A stretch of DNA of 64,000 nt from Oligoflexus tunisiensis. GTDB taxonomy: Bacteria; Bdellovibrionota_B; Oligoflexia; Oligoflexales; Oligoflexaceae. Each line of letters begins with the position of its first letter. Positions within the stretch are counted from its first letter, which is position 1. Under the pieces are notes generated by a model, which worked only from the letters and a program-made list of their open reading frames with translations, ran no database searches and was not told the origin of the DNA. The stretch lies in the NCBI RefSeq assembly GCF_001748245.1, contig NZ_BDFO01000001.1, positions 1,473,345 to 1,537,344 on the forward strand. Reading direction: 5' to 3'. The translations under genes were made by a program, and so were the position numbers. Below are positions 40,227-49,294 of the stretch, one piece after another.

Positions 40227-41342
40227 CTAACCGACAAAGCGATAGACCATAATATTATAAACCTGCATCTTCTCCGCCAGGGCCGGCTCCTGGTATGAGC
40301 TGGTGATGTCGACGTAACCCGACAGATCCGTTCCTTCGGGTATCCTGAGATAGCAGCGAACGACCACGACGGCGCCTGGATTCAGACAGGCCTTGAGCCG
40401 GCTCATGAAGGTGCGCTCCATGTCGCCTGAAAAATAAGAGGGCACGTTGCTCAAGGAGACGAAGTCGTACTTTTCCCTGGTTTCCTCGGAAAAGGTGAGC
40501 AGGTCCTTGGCGACAAACTCGATCTCTGTTCCGGCCTGGAGCGCGGCCTGGGATGCCTTGTAAATCTCAGGCGTGACTTCGATGGGACAGCCCTCGGGAT
40601 AACGCAGCCCTCCCAAAAACATGATCTGCAGAAAAAAGTTCTCGCGCGTCAGGCCGTTATAAAGCAGCCGGCTGAAGCGATCCACGTAGAAGCGAAAATG
40701 CGATCCGGGCAGGTTCTTGCGCGGAAAACGCCCACCATAAAGCACGGCGTTGAAGAAGGTCGCGTTGCCCACGAGCATCAGGGTTGCGCCAGGAGCGAAT
40801 TTCCAGGTGCGATCCTGCAGCTTAAGATCGAAATAGGCTTTTTGCTCGGCGAAATTTTTGAACTCAAAAATCTCGTCGTAGCGTGAACCCACGAGCAGGC
40901 GAACTTTTTTGGAAATGCCGGTAAAGGTTTTTTCCCAGCGCCCATCATAGAGCAGACCCTGCCAGCCATTCTTTCGAAAATGGTCCTGAAAATAAGCCCG
41001 CGCGGGAGCACTGAGCTTCAGATCGGCGAAGAGTGCGGCCCGTTCCGCACGATGCAGGCTGGTGGCAAAGGGAGGGTAGCCAAGGAATTTTTTATAACTT
41101 TCCAGAGGCTCCCGCCGCATGAGCGCGCTGCGAAGTTCACCCAAGGCGAGCTGCTGTTCGGCCAGATCCAGTGCGGTGATCTTTTCGGGGGCTGTGCCGG
41201 CCAAAGGCAGAACTCGGGCACCACTGCCGCAAATGGCCAGAATACGGCGTGGTCGCAGGGCCTGGCAAATGCTCCATTCGAACGTTGAGTCTTCATTTGC
41301 CATGGAATAGTTCAGCGTGTTAAAGAACACGTCCTTTGACAT
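40227..41342 (-). CDS. DUF3419 / BtaA-like 3-amino-3-carboxypropyltransferase
   Basis: The 371-residue protein matches the DUF3419 family: FFNTLNYSMANEDSTFEW at the N terminus, ILAICGSGARVLPLAG as the SAM-binding loop, ITALDLAEQQLALGELR after it, and FVSLSNVPSYFSGDMERTF near the C terminus. BtaA in this family moves the 3-amino-3-carboxypropyl group of SAM to diacylglycerol, the first step to betaine lipids. No BtaB N-methyltransferase is adjacent, so either the product stays unmethylated or the substrate differs. It converges on the HMG-CoA reductase fusion gene with a 20-base gap. Confidence 0.82.
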   Translation of the reverse strand: MSKDVFFNTLNYSMANEDSTFEWSICQALRPRRILAICGSGARVLPLAGTAPEKITALDLAEQQLALGELRSALMRREPLESYKKFLGYPPFATSLHRAERAALFADLKLSAPARAYFQDHFRKNGWQGLLYDGRWEKTFTGISKKVRLLVGSRYDEIFEFKNFAEQKAYFDLKLQDRTWKFAPGATLMLVGNATFFNAVLYGGRFPRKNLPGSHFRFYVDRFSRLLYNGLTRENFFLQIMFLGGLRYPEGCPIEVTPEIYKASQAALQAGTEIEFVAKDLLTFSEETREKYDFVSLSNVPSYFSGDMERTFMSRLKACLNPGAVVVVRCYLRIPEGTDLSGYVDITSSYQEPALAEKMQVYNIMVYRFVG

Positions 41343-41573
41343 CCGGAGCCTCCCCGTCGCATATGCATCCGCTTACTATATCACGGGGATGTTGACGTCG
41401 CGAACGCTGCCGATGGGATCCCAAATGGGTCCGCTCCTTTTGTCAAAAAAAGCGAAAACAGGGGAAACCTTTAACCCTGACGCTGCCTTTGCTTCCTTTT
41501 CCGTCATAGAGCAGGAAAAGGTACGGATTTTGCTTTCTCCAGGAAACGCCAATTCACCTCAAGGAGGATAACC

Positions 41574-41861
41574 ATGGCACGTTATGGAAAGAAGGCCCAA
41601 AAATCCGTGGAGAAGGCTATGAAGAAAAAGAAGAAGGGCAAGCTGAAAAGCGGCCGTTCCGGGAAAAAGGTGAAGAGCCGCAAGCAGGCGGTTGCGATCG
41701 GCCTGTCTGAAGCCAGGAAGGAAGGGGCCAAGGTTCCTAAAAAGAAGACAGCGAAAAAAGCTGCCAGGAAAACGACGAAGAAGAAGACGACGACGAAGAA
41801 AGCGAGCAAAGGAAAAACCGCGAAACGCAAGACGACAGCGAAGAAGCGGACCCGCTCCTAG
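41574..41861 (+). CDS. Lysine-rich histone H1-like protein with DUF6496-like N terminus
   Basis: The 95-residue protein is extremely basic. Residues 1-56 (MARYGKKAQKSVEKAMKKKK and on, through SRKQAVAIGLSEARKEG) match the DUF6496 pattern. The tail is a K/A/T-rich repeat (KKTAKKAARKTTKKKTT type) like the C-terminal domain of histone H1 and bacterial Hc1. It probably binds DNA or RNA without sequence preference. An AAGGAGGATAACC ribosome site makes translation strong, and a terminator follows. The 231 bases upstream have no supported gene. Confidence 0.82.
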   Translation: MARYGKKAQKSVEKAMKKKKKGKLKSGRSGKKVKSRKQAVAIGLSEARKEGAKVPKKKTAKKAARKTTKKKTTTKKASKGKTAKRKTTAKKRTRS

Positions 41862-41896
41862 GATCCTGTCAGCCCACATATTGGATGGGAAACCTG

Positions 41897-41914
41897 GCCC
41901 CACTGCGGTGGGGC
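41897..41914 (+). terminator. Terminator after the histone-like gene
   Basis: A seven-base stem (GCCCCAC / GTGGGGC) with a TGCG loop is followed by TCATTGTTTAT. It lies 35 bases behind the histone-like gene and eight bases before the convergent E1 gene's stop, so it can act for both directions, mainly the forward one. Confidence 0.6.
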
Positions 41915-41921
41915 TCATTGT

Positions 41922-44354
41922 TTATCCGCGCAGAGGCAGACCCAGGTCAGGAAAACGCTGCGGATCGCGTTCGCGCATCATCTCATACAGAATTTCCACG
42001 ACGTCCTCGACGCTCGGCTTGGTGAAGTAATCGCCGTCGGAACCGTAAGGACTCCGATGTTCCCGCGCCGTCAGGGTCCGCGGCTGGGCATCGAGATATT
42101 CGTAACCTTTCTGCACCTCAAGAATCTGCTGGAGCATGAAGGCACTGGCGCCGCCGGGCACGTCCTCGTCGACGACCAGCAGAGCATTGGTTCCTTCCAG
42201 GGATTCCTTGATCATGCCGAAGCGATCGAAAGGCAGAAGGGTCTGGACATCGATGAGCTCGATATCAATACCGACCTGATCCAAAAGGGGCAGGGCCTCG
42301 CGGATGATGCTGATGCAGGCACCATAACTGACGACGGTCACATCACGGCCTTTTTTCAGGACTTCGGGAACGCCCAGCGGAACCTGGAAATCCTCGAGGT
42401 TGGTCGGCACATCCTCTTTCACGCGATAGCCGTTGAGGACCTCCACCACCAGCGCGGCGTCATCCGACTGCAGGAGTGTGTTATACATCCCGGCCGCCTG
42501 CACCATGTTGCGTGGTACACAGACGTGAATGCCGCGAATCCCGTGAATGATCATGCCCATCGGCGATCCGGTGTGCCAGATGCCTTCGAGACGATGACCC
42601 TTGGTGCGGATGATCACCGGCGCGACCTGACCGCCCGCGGTGCGGTAATGCAGAGAGGCGAGGTCATCGGACATCAACTGGAAACAGTATAGGAGATAGT
42701 CGAGATATTGGATATCGACGATGGGACGCAGGCCGCGCAGCGCTGCACCGAGGCCCTGACCAAAGATGGTGGCCTCCCGAATGCCCGTGTCGGTGACGCG
42801 GAAATCCCCGTGTTTATCGCTCAGGCCTTCAAATTCAAGGTTCACACCCCCGAGCTTGCCGACATCCTCACCGACGATAAAGATACGCGGATCACGCGAA
42901 AGGTGATGATCGAAGCAGCGTTGAATGATCAGACGGCCATCAACCTTTTCCACGGAACCTTCAAAGCTGGGGTTGATGCCGGGAAGCTGCAGGGCCGAGC
43001 GGGCTCCTTCGACGATGACCTTGCTGTTATAACGTTGCCTGTTTTCCTGGGTGAACCGGGCGATGAAAGACCGCAGGGCCTGGGCCGCTTCGGTATCGCG
43101 TTCCCGCAGAATATAGGCCGCCCGCCGTGCGCTCGAAAGGATCGATTTGCGGGTGATCGCCGGATAGCGCTGGAAGGCTTCGCTAATACGGGTGAAAGCC
43201 GGTGAGGCGCCTTCATTGCTGATCGCTTCGAAAAGATTCAGAAGCTGCTCACGCTCCGCACGCATGGGCGCCAGATATTCCTCCCAGGCGGCATTGCGTT
43301 GATGCAGAACCTCGCGACGGATCTCCTCTTCCATTTGCTCGAGATCCTTGGCGTTGCTGATGCCATGCTGAATCATCCAGTCCCGCATGCGGGTGAGGCA
43401 ATCGATCGATTGCTCGTAAGCCAGGCGGTCCTTGGATTTGTAACGCTCGTGACTGCCGCTGGTCGAGTGACCCTGCGGCTGGGACATTTCAATGACATGC
43501 AGGAGGCCCGGGATATGCTGCTCCCGCGCGGCCTTGGTGAGGTCCCGATAGGCGTTCAGCAGCTCAGGATAATCCCAGCCGCGGACGACCGTAATATTAT
43601 AACCGTTGGTGCCGTCTTCACGGGCAAAGCCGGCGCAAACTTTGGAAATGGATTCCTTGGTGGTTTGAAATTTATTGGGCACGGAAATACCGTAGCCATC
43701 ATCCCATACGGAAATCACCAGCGGAACCTCCAGCACACCGGCGGCATTCAGGGTTTCCCAGAATACGCCTTCCGAAGTGCTGGCGTTGCCGATGGTGCCA
43801 AAGGCAATCTCGTTGCCCGTTCGGGTGAAATTTTGTTCCTTATCCAGTTCCGGAAACTGGCGGTAAAGTTTGGAGGCGTAGGCCAGACCAAGAAGCCGCG
43901 ACATCTGCGCCGCGGTGGGCGAGGCATCGGCGCTGGTGTTGTACTGAGCCAGTTGACTCTTCCAGCTGCCATCCGGATTCACAAAGCGGCTGGCAAAGTG
44001 ACTATTCATCTGCCGGCCGCCGGAGTGCGGTTCACGCTCTATATCCGTATCTGCATAAAGCTGAGCGAAGAATTCCTTGACGGTCAAGGCGCCGAGCGCA
44101 AACATGAAGGTCTGATCACGGTAATAGCCGGAACGCCAGTCGCCCTTTTCGAAGACACGAGCCATGGCGATCTGTGCGAGTTCCTTGCCATCACCAAAGA
44201 TGCCAAACTTCGCTTTGCCGGAGAGCACTTCCTTCCTGCCGAGCAGGCTGACTTCGCGGCTCAAGAGAGCCACGCGATAATCGGCCAGGATTTCCGCTGG
44301 ACTCAGGTCGAGCTCCCACTGCAACGTCTTCTTATTGCTACTACTCTTCGCCAT
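41922..44354 (-). CDS. Fused alpha-beta E1 of a 2-oxoacid dehydrogenase
   Basis: The 810-residue protein is the thiamine-diphosphate E1 component that decarboxylates a 2-oxoacid. Residues about 20-360 are the alpha type, with FGTIGNASTSEGVFWETLN near the cofactor site and the GHSTSGSHERY loop. Residues about 460-800 are the beta type, with VGEDVGKLGGVN, ATIFGQGLGAALRGLRPIVDI and PFGSDGD-type end (SPYGSDGDYFTKP). Such fusions occur in Bacteroidetes and a few proteobacteria, usually as branched-chain or pyruvate enzymes. No E2 or E3 gene is next to it, so they must be elsewhere. A terminator separates it from the histone-like gene; mutS2 lies upstream. Confidence 0.88.
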   Translation of the reverse strand: MAKSSSNKKTLQWELDLSPAEILADYRVALLSREVSLLGRKEVLSGKAKFGIFGDGKELAQIAMARVFEKGDWRSGYYRDQTFMFALGALTVKEFFAQLYADTDIEREPHSGGRQMNSHFASRFVNPDGSWKSQLAQYNTSADASPTAAQMSRLLGLAYASKLYRQFPELDKEQNFTRTGNEIAFGTIGNASTSEGVFWETLNAAGVLEVPLVISVWDDGYGISVPNKFQTTKESISKVCAGFAREDGTNGYNITVVRGWDYPELLNAYRDLTKAAREQHIPGLLHVIEMSQPQGHSTSGSHERYKSKDRLAYEQSIDCLTRMRDWMIQHGISNAKDLEQMEEEIRREVLHQRNAAWEEYLAPMRAEREQLLNLFEAISNEGASPAFTRISEAFQRYPAITRKSILSSARRAAYILRERDTEAAQALRSFIARFTQENRQRYNSKVIVEGARSALQLPGINPSFEGSVEKVDGRLIIQRCFDHHLSRDPRIFIVGEDVGKLGGVNLEFEGLSDKHGDFRVTDTGIREATIFGQGLGAALRGLRPIVDIQYLDYLLYCFQLMSDDLASLHYRTAGGQVAPVIIRTKGHRLEGIWHTGSPMGMIIHGIRGIHVCVPRNMVQAAGMYNTLLQSDDAALVVEVLNGYRVKEDVPTNLEDFQVPLGVPEVLKKGRDVTVVSYGACISIIREALPLLDQVGIDIELIDVQTLLPFDRFGMIKESLEGTNALLVVDEDVPGGASAFMLQQILEVQKGYEYLDAQPRTLTAREHRSPYGSDGDYFTKPSVEDVVEILYEMMRERDPQRFPDLGLPLRG

Positions 44355-44447
44355 AGCTGTTATGCTCCGAATTGCGAGTTCTTGTGAGGTCCCCGACCAA
44401 TTCGTACCATAATTTCCGCAAATTTCACCACTGCGACTTTGCAGTTC

Positions 44448-46886
44448 TTAGTGGCGCAATTGAACCACCGTGACTCCATCGCCGCCTTCCTCAGGCTCTC
44501 CAGGGCGGAAGTCCAAAGCGTATGGCGCATCCTTGGTCAGGGCTTTGCGCAAACCGCGCTTGAGCGTATCGGTCCCATGGCCGTGGATCAGAATCACCCA
44601 GTTTTCACCACGCAAAACAGCCTTGTCGATAAAACTCCAGGTCCGATCCAGAGCGGTATCCGTGTCCATTCCGCGCAAATCCAGACTGTTGGTGGGCGTC
44701 GGAATCACCAGTCCTATCTGGGACTTATCGGGCGTTGCGGCCGGTCCGCGCGGCCGCGTGGTTTTTTTCGCTTCGGTCGGCTCCACGAGCACGCGCAGGT
44801 CCTGGATCGATGGACGCAGTTTCAAAAGTCCCGCAGTCACTTCGAGTGTGGGTTGCACCTTGCTGACGACCGCTTCCTTGCCCATCGAGACGATGTAAAC
44901 CCGACTGCCGCTGCTCAGCTGATTGATGTCGGCCGGTATACCCGGAAGCTCAACGGATGAACGGAATTCACTGGCCAGCCGGTCGAGACCCGTACTGAGT
45001 TCACGACCCAGGCCTTCGGCGCGTTTCTGTCTGTCCTTCAGGGCTTCACGGATGGCATCGGGGCTCGCGTGCAGTTTTTTCTGTTCCTGAACCGTTTGCT
45101 TGATCTCGTCCAGAATTTCATTGTAGCTGCGTTTGAGATCATCGATCTGATCCTCATAACGGGCTTTGATCTTGGCTGAGATATCCGCCTTGGCGTTGGC
45201 GAGTGCGGCTCGCTCCTGCTCCCAACGGAATTTCTGACTTTCCATTTCGATCTTGAGCTGCTCGTATTTTTTCTTTTCGCGTTCCGCCTCTTCACGCAGA
45301 GTCTGCCAGGATTCCAGAATCTGGTCCATCGCGCTGCTTGACCGACCGCGCAAATCCTTGGCACGTTCGATGACATGCTTCGGCAGACCGATGTGTTCCG
45401 CGACCTCGATACCATAGGACTGGCCGGGCAGGTCGAGCATGAGTTTGTAGGTCGGCTGCAGATTCTTCGTGGAAAATTCCATCGAACCGTTGCGGAAACG
45501 ATGATCATTGACCGCGAGGCTCTTGAGGTTATCAAAGTGCGTGGTCACGATATTGATCGTTCGGCGATTGACCAGTTCCTCCAGCACGGCCTGGCCGATG
45601 GCGCAACCGGTTTGCGGTTCCGTACCGACAGCCAGCTCATCGAGGAGCACGAGGTCGTCGGGCCTTGAGTTTTGCAGGATGGGTTTGAGACCCATCAGGT
45701 GGCCCGAAAAGGTGGAAAGGTTGGCGCTCAGGTTTTGCGCGTCGCCGATTTCCACGAAGATATTGCTGAAGAGATAAAGTTCGGAATGTTCATCGCAGGG
45801 GACAAGCAGCCGGGACTTCGCCATGAGGTGCAAAAGGCCGACGGTTTTCAGCACCACCGTTTTACCACCGGCGTTCGGACCTGAGACGATGAGCGAGATC
45901 TGATTGTCTTCGAGCGTGACCGTGTTGGCCACTGCCTTGGTCCCTTCCTGCAGGACCAGAAGCGGATGACGGGCAAAGGACAGGCGCAGACCTGGATCCT
46001 TTCTTAGTATGGCCTGACCCGCATCGAGGCGCACGGCAAGGCCACCTTCGGCGGAGAGGACGTCGAGTTCAATCAACGCTTCATAATTGACGGTCAGGAT
46101 ATCGAGCTCGGCCGCCACCTGCGCGCTGAGTTCCTTGAAAATGCGGAGTATTTCGATCTTCTCCGCGGATTCCAGTTCCAAAAGGCCGTCGTTCAGCGGT
46201 CGAATTTCGGACAGCTCGATGTACAGAGTCTGACCGCTGTCCGAGCTATCGTGAATGTAACCCTTCACGCGGCCGCGTCCATCGAGGCGAACGGGCACCA
46301 CATAGCGGTCGGAGCGCACCGTGAAGAATTTATCCTGGATGTAAGTTTCCAGTTGCTGGTCGGTGAGCAGCTGCCGAATCATCTGCTCAATCTTTTTTCG
46401 CATCGAAAGTTTTTGGGCGCGAATTCTTTGCAGTTCGGGTGAGGCATCGTCGAGCAATTCCCCATCCGGTGAGATGGTTTTTTCGATGGTTCGCGCCAGT
46501 TTGGGTAGGGGATGGATGGTCCGGTGAAAGCGTTGCAGCGTGCGGCAACGGTCCATCCGATCGGCCGCGAACTGATGCACGTTGCGGACCGTCTGCAGAA
46601 GGACGTAGACGCTCCAGAGCATTTCGCCGTCCAGAATCTGGCCGAGCAGCGCGCCGCGGAAGATGGGCCGCATCTCAGGCAACTCGCCAATGGGCGGCCG
46701 ATAGCCGGAACGGAGAAGGTCACGCAGGGGCAGCACGTCCTGCCAGCGTTTTTCTATATCATCAGCTGCAAAGCTAGGCTTCAGCCGCAGACAGGCGTCA
46801 CGCCCTTCCAGCGTCTGGGCTTCCTGAGCCAGATGCTCAAGAAGCTGGGGCCATTGCAGTTTCTCAAGGGTCAACTCTTGGATCAT
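44448..46886 (-). CDS. mutS2: Endonuclease MutS2
   Basis: The 812-residue protein has the MutS core without the mismatch-reading domain, followed by a coiled coil and a C-terminal Smr nuclease domain. Walker A is SGPNAGGKTVVLKT (about residues 334-347), Walker B is LVLLDELAVGTEP with the MutS E, and VTTHFDNLK follows. Residues about 515-600 are a charged coiled coil. The Smr domain is the last 80 residues: LDLRGMDTDTALD and ILIHGHGTDTLKRGLRKAL, with the catalytic-type HGHG. MutS2 acts on recombination intermediates or, in some bacteria, on collided ribosomes. It is a single gene, 93 bases ahead of the E1 gene. Confidence 0.95.
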   Translation of the reverse strand: MIQELTLEKLQWPQLLEHLAQEAQTLEGRDACLRLKPSFAADDIEKRWQDVLPLRDLLRSGYRPPIGELPEMRPIFRGALLGQILDGEMLWSVYVLLQTVRNVHQFAADRMDRCRTLQRFHRTIHPLPKLARTIEKTISPDGELLDDASPELQRIRAQKLSMRKKIEQMIRQLLTDQQLETYIQDKFFTVRSDRYVVPVRLDGRGRVKGYIHDSSDSGQTLYIELSEIRPLNDGLLELESAEKIEILRIFKELSAQVAAELDILTVNYEALIELDVLSAEGGLAVRLDAGQAILRKDPGLRLSFARHPLLVLQEGTKAVANTVTLEDNQISLIVSGPNAGGKTVVLKTVGLLHLMAKSRLLVPCDEHSELYLFSNIFVEIGDAQNLSANLSTFSGHLMGLKPILQNSRPDDLVLLDELAVGTEPQTGCAIGQAVLEELVNRRTINIVTTHFDNLKSLAVNDHRFRNGSMEFSTKNLQPTYKLMLDLPGQSYGIEVAEHIGLPKHVIERAKDLRGRSSSAMDQILESWQTLREEAEREKKKYEQLKIEMESQKFRWEQERAALANAKADISAKIKARYEDQIDDLKRSYNEILDEIKQTVQEQKKLHASPDAIREALKDRQKRAEGLGRELSTGLDRLASEFRSSVELPGIPADINQLSSGSRVYIVSMGKEAVVSKVQPTLEVTAGLLKLRPSIQDLRVLVEPTEAKKTTRPRGPAATPDKSQIGLVIPTPTNSLDLRGMDTDTALDRTWSFIDKAVLRGENWVILIHGHGTDTLKRGLRKALTKDAPYALDFRPGEPEEGGDGVTVVQLRH

Positions 46887-47337
46887 CGACAGTAAACTCC
46901 TCAGAGGGAAATAGACGGGCCACGAGGCCGGTCCCTTCCCTTATAATAATTTTCCAGGGTTTTTGAGAGCGAATATGAAGGAGAAGGCCCATCATATTGG
47001 CTCCTCAGGGGGAACAAGCCTGCTATGCATGGGTTGTTCCTGGATTTTGTTTCCCGACGGGGCCTTTCTTTTCTGGCGGCCATTTTCGTCCCCAGGGAAA
47101 TTTCATGGCCTCCTTCACACGATGTCACCGGCATGGCTAACATCGTCCCTGGCAACCCGCGTGAGATCAAGCTCATAAAAGCTTCTGATGGTCCTGATGT
47201 CCCTGGGCTCCGCGTCCAGGGAAAGGTTGGAACCAAGGCTCCGCTTTAATAATTTTATAATTTGCGGCGGAGAGACTATAATGGACGCGGCCAGCAAGTT
47301 GACAGGCACCGTCGTCTCCCACTCCCAAGGAAGGCCT
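46887..47337. other. Gap between mutS2 and prepilin peptidase genes
   Basis: This stretch holds the divergent promoters. TATAAT occurs at 46942-46947 and at 47256-47261 on the forward strand, the second just ahead of the pilD ribosome site; neither has a good -35 box. Short frames over it have no ribosome sites and odd composition. An alternative upstream start for the peptidase at 47281 lies inside it. Confidence 0.45.
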
Positions 47338-48180
47338 ATGCTGCGATTGTTCTTCGAAGTGTCCGCGCATCTCCAAAGCCCGCTGACCTGGCTCTTTTTG
47401 ATACTCGGTGCCATGATGGGCAGCTTCTACAACGTGTGCATCTATCGCATCCCGCGCAAGATTTTTTTTGCCGAGGCCCGGTCCGTCTGCCCGAGCTGTG
47501 GGCAACCTATTCCTTTCTGGCATAATATCCCCATCATCTCGTGGCTCGTCCTGCGTGGCAAGGCGCGCTGCTGCGGAGCCCGGATTCCAGTGCAGTATTT
47601 CCTGGTGGAACTTTTTACAGCCCTGCTCTTTCCCATCGTGTACTGGCTCTTTCCTTTTGTGATCAGCTGGGAAACGGGACTGGTGGTTGATTCCGAGGAA
47701 ATGATGCGCTGCTTTCATGCCTTGGCCTTCACTTCACTTCTTCTCATCTGCTCGGTGATTGACTTTGAACATCAGATCATTCCCGATGTTCTCAGTCTCT
47801 CCATGCTGGCCGCCACGCCTTTGGTCGTCTACCTCCATCCGGATCTGGATTGGAAGAGCGCGCTGATCGGTGTGATCCTGGGTGGTGGCATCCTTTATAC
47901 CGTGGCCTGGCTTTATTTTTTAATTCGTCGTGATTATGGTTTGGGCATGGGGGATGTCAAGCTTCTGGCTGCGATTGGGGGCTGGCTTGGTTATCAATCG
48001 ATCCTCACCACAATTTTTTGGGGTTCGATCCTCGGCTCATTCGTCGGTCTTGGTGTTATAATCGTCAGAAGGAAGATGGATCTGAAAACACGTTTACCCT
48101 TCGGCCCTTTTCTCTCGATTGCGGCCGCAAGTTATCTGCTGTTCGGTCAGTATTTATCGGAGTATCTCATTACCTTCTAA
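47338..48180 (+). CDS. pilD: Prepilin peptidase / N-methyltransferase
   Basis: This inner-membrane aspartic peptidase cleaves and methylates type IV pilins and pseudopilins. The 280-residue protein has about seven helices. The catalytic aspartates are in SVIDFEHQIIPD and GLGMGDVKLLA, the GxGD site. The cytoplasmic loop has CPSCGQPIPFWHNIP, then GKARCCGARI, where the usual C-x-x-C second pair reads C-C after Ala. The start at 47338 has AAGGAAGG upstream and places the N terminus right before the first helix; an ATG at 47281 with GGAG is an alternative. It leads a forward cluster with a GGDEF gene 13 bases downstream. Confidence 0.92.
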   Translation: MLRLFFEVSAHLQSPLTWLFLILGAMMGSFYNVCIYRIPRKIFFAEARSVCPSCGQPIPFWHNIPIISWLVLRGKARCCGARIPVQYFLVELFTALLFPIVYWLFPFVISWETGLVVDSEEMMRCFHALAFTSLLLICSVIDFEHQIIPDVLSLSMLAATPLVVYLHPDLDWKSALIGVILGGGILYTVAWLYFLIRRDYGLGMGDVKLLAAIGGWLGYQSILTTIFWGSILGSFVGLGVIIVRRKMDLKTRLPFGPFLSIAAASYLLFGQYLSEYLITF

Positions 48181-48193
48181 TCGGAGATCTCGA

Positions 48194-49294
48194 GTGGCGA
48201 TCAAACCCAAATCGATCCGACGCTTTACCGTCAGTCCCGGCAGTTCGGAAGAGGTTTTCACGCAGATGGTCGCGGGATGTGAAGCCCTTTGGCGGGAGAC
48301 CCACCTGGAAAGCATGGTGAAGCGCACCATGAAACTCCTGCAGAATAACTTCGGCATCTCGGATTTGAGTTTGCTTAAACTGCATGGAAACGGCGACGGT
48401 TTGTGGGGCGAACGCGTTCCCCTGCGCCTCAAGACCAGTCATGAGTGGACCAAGGCGCAGCTCGATGCGATCGTGGAACAATTCAAACAGATCGCTCTGC
48501 AGGAAGCGGATTATGCCTCGGGCATCAACCACCTCGAAACCGGTGGGCTCAGCCTTTGCTTTGCCATGCTCGGTGATTCCGCCAATGAATGGTATGCCCT
48601 GATCTGGAGCGAACCCCGGCTGGACGGCGAGCCGAATCAGGAGAGAAAATACAGCTCCGACCTCGCCCTGGATTTCATGATCAAGCAGCTGCAGACGACC
48701 TGCCGCTGGCTCACGCGGTTTTCCGAAACCCAGACCCTTCTGCATCTGGATGACCTCACCGGCCTCTATAATCACCGGTATCTGGAGCAGTCCATCGAGC
48801 GTGAGATCAAACGCGCGCAACGCTATGATTCGGCCTTTTGCCTGCTCTTCATCGACCTCGATGATTTCAAGCCCATTAATGACAAATACGGACATCTGGC
48901 CGGAAGTCAGGTGCTGCGTGAGGTGGCCCAGATTCTGAAGAGCACCCTGCGCGATGTGGACCTTGTCTTCCGCTACGGTGGCGACGAGTTCGTCATTCTG
49001 CTAATTGAATCCGACGCCCGCAATGGCCTGAAAACCGCCCAGCGTATTCGCGAACGCATCCAGTACACCGGCTTTTCCGTAGGGGGCGGGGCCACGGCGC
49101 ATGTGACGGCATCGATCGGCGTCGCTGCATTTCCCGAACATGCCCAGGAAAAAGATCGATTGCTGGCCCTGGCCGATGAATGTATGTACGAGAGTAAGCG
49201 GCATGGCAAGAACCAGGTGGTTCTGGTCGGCAACCCGGTCCTGGGGGTGCCGCCGCGGGAGATGAAGGAAAAAGATTCATGGGAAACAAATTGA
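48194..49294 (+). CDS. Diguanylate cyclase with inhibitory site
   Basis: The 366-residue soluble protein makes c-di-GMP from GTP. The GGDEF domain covers about residues 190-350. R260-Y-G262-G-D-E-F is the active-site signature and R253-D-V-D256, five residues earlier, is the product-inhibition RxxD I-site, so it is probably active and feedback-controlled. The first 180 residues (with LHLDDLTGLYNHR at the junction) are a GAF-like or unknown sensor without membrane helices. The start is GTG at 48194 with GGAG seven bases ahead. It follows the prepilin peptidase closely and overlaps the thioesterase gene by 16 bases. Confidence 0.9.
   Translation: MAIKPKSIRRFTVSPGSSEEVFTQMVAGCEALWRETHLESMVKRTMKLLQNNFGISDLSLLKLHGNGDGLWGERVPLRLKTSHEWTKAQLDAIVEQFKQIALQEADYASGINHLETGGLSLCFAMLGDSANEWYALIWSEPRLDGEPNQERKYSSDLALDFMIKQLQTTCRWLTRFSETQTLLHLDDLTGLYNHRYLEQSIEREIKRAQRYDSAFCLLFIDLDDFKPINDKYGHLAGSQVLREVAQILKSTLRDVDLVFRYGGDEFVILLIESDARNGLKTAQRIRERIQYTGFSVGGGATAHVTASIGVAAFPEHAQEKDRLLALADECMYESKRHGKNQVVLVGNPVLGVPPREMKEKDSWETN

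Noticed and set aside
41389..41571. 60-codon frame just before the histone-like gene
   Set aside because: It ends two bases before the next ATG, but no ribosome site was found and the protein looks random; more likely leader DNA. Left open at low confidence.
46963..47249. Two overlapping short forward frames before pilD
   Set aside because: No ribosome site and no protein-like pattern; the reverse frame here is equally unconvincing.
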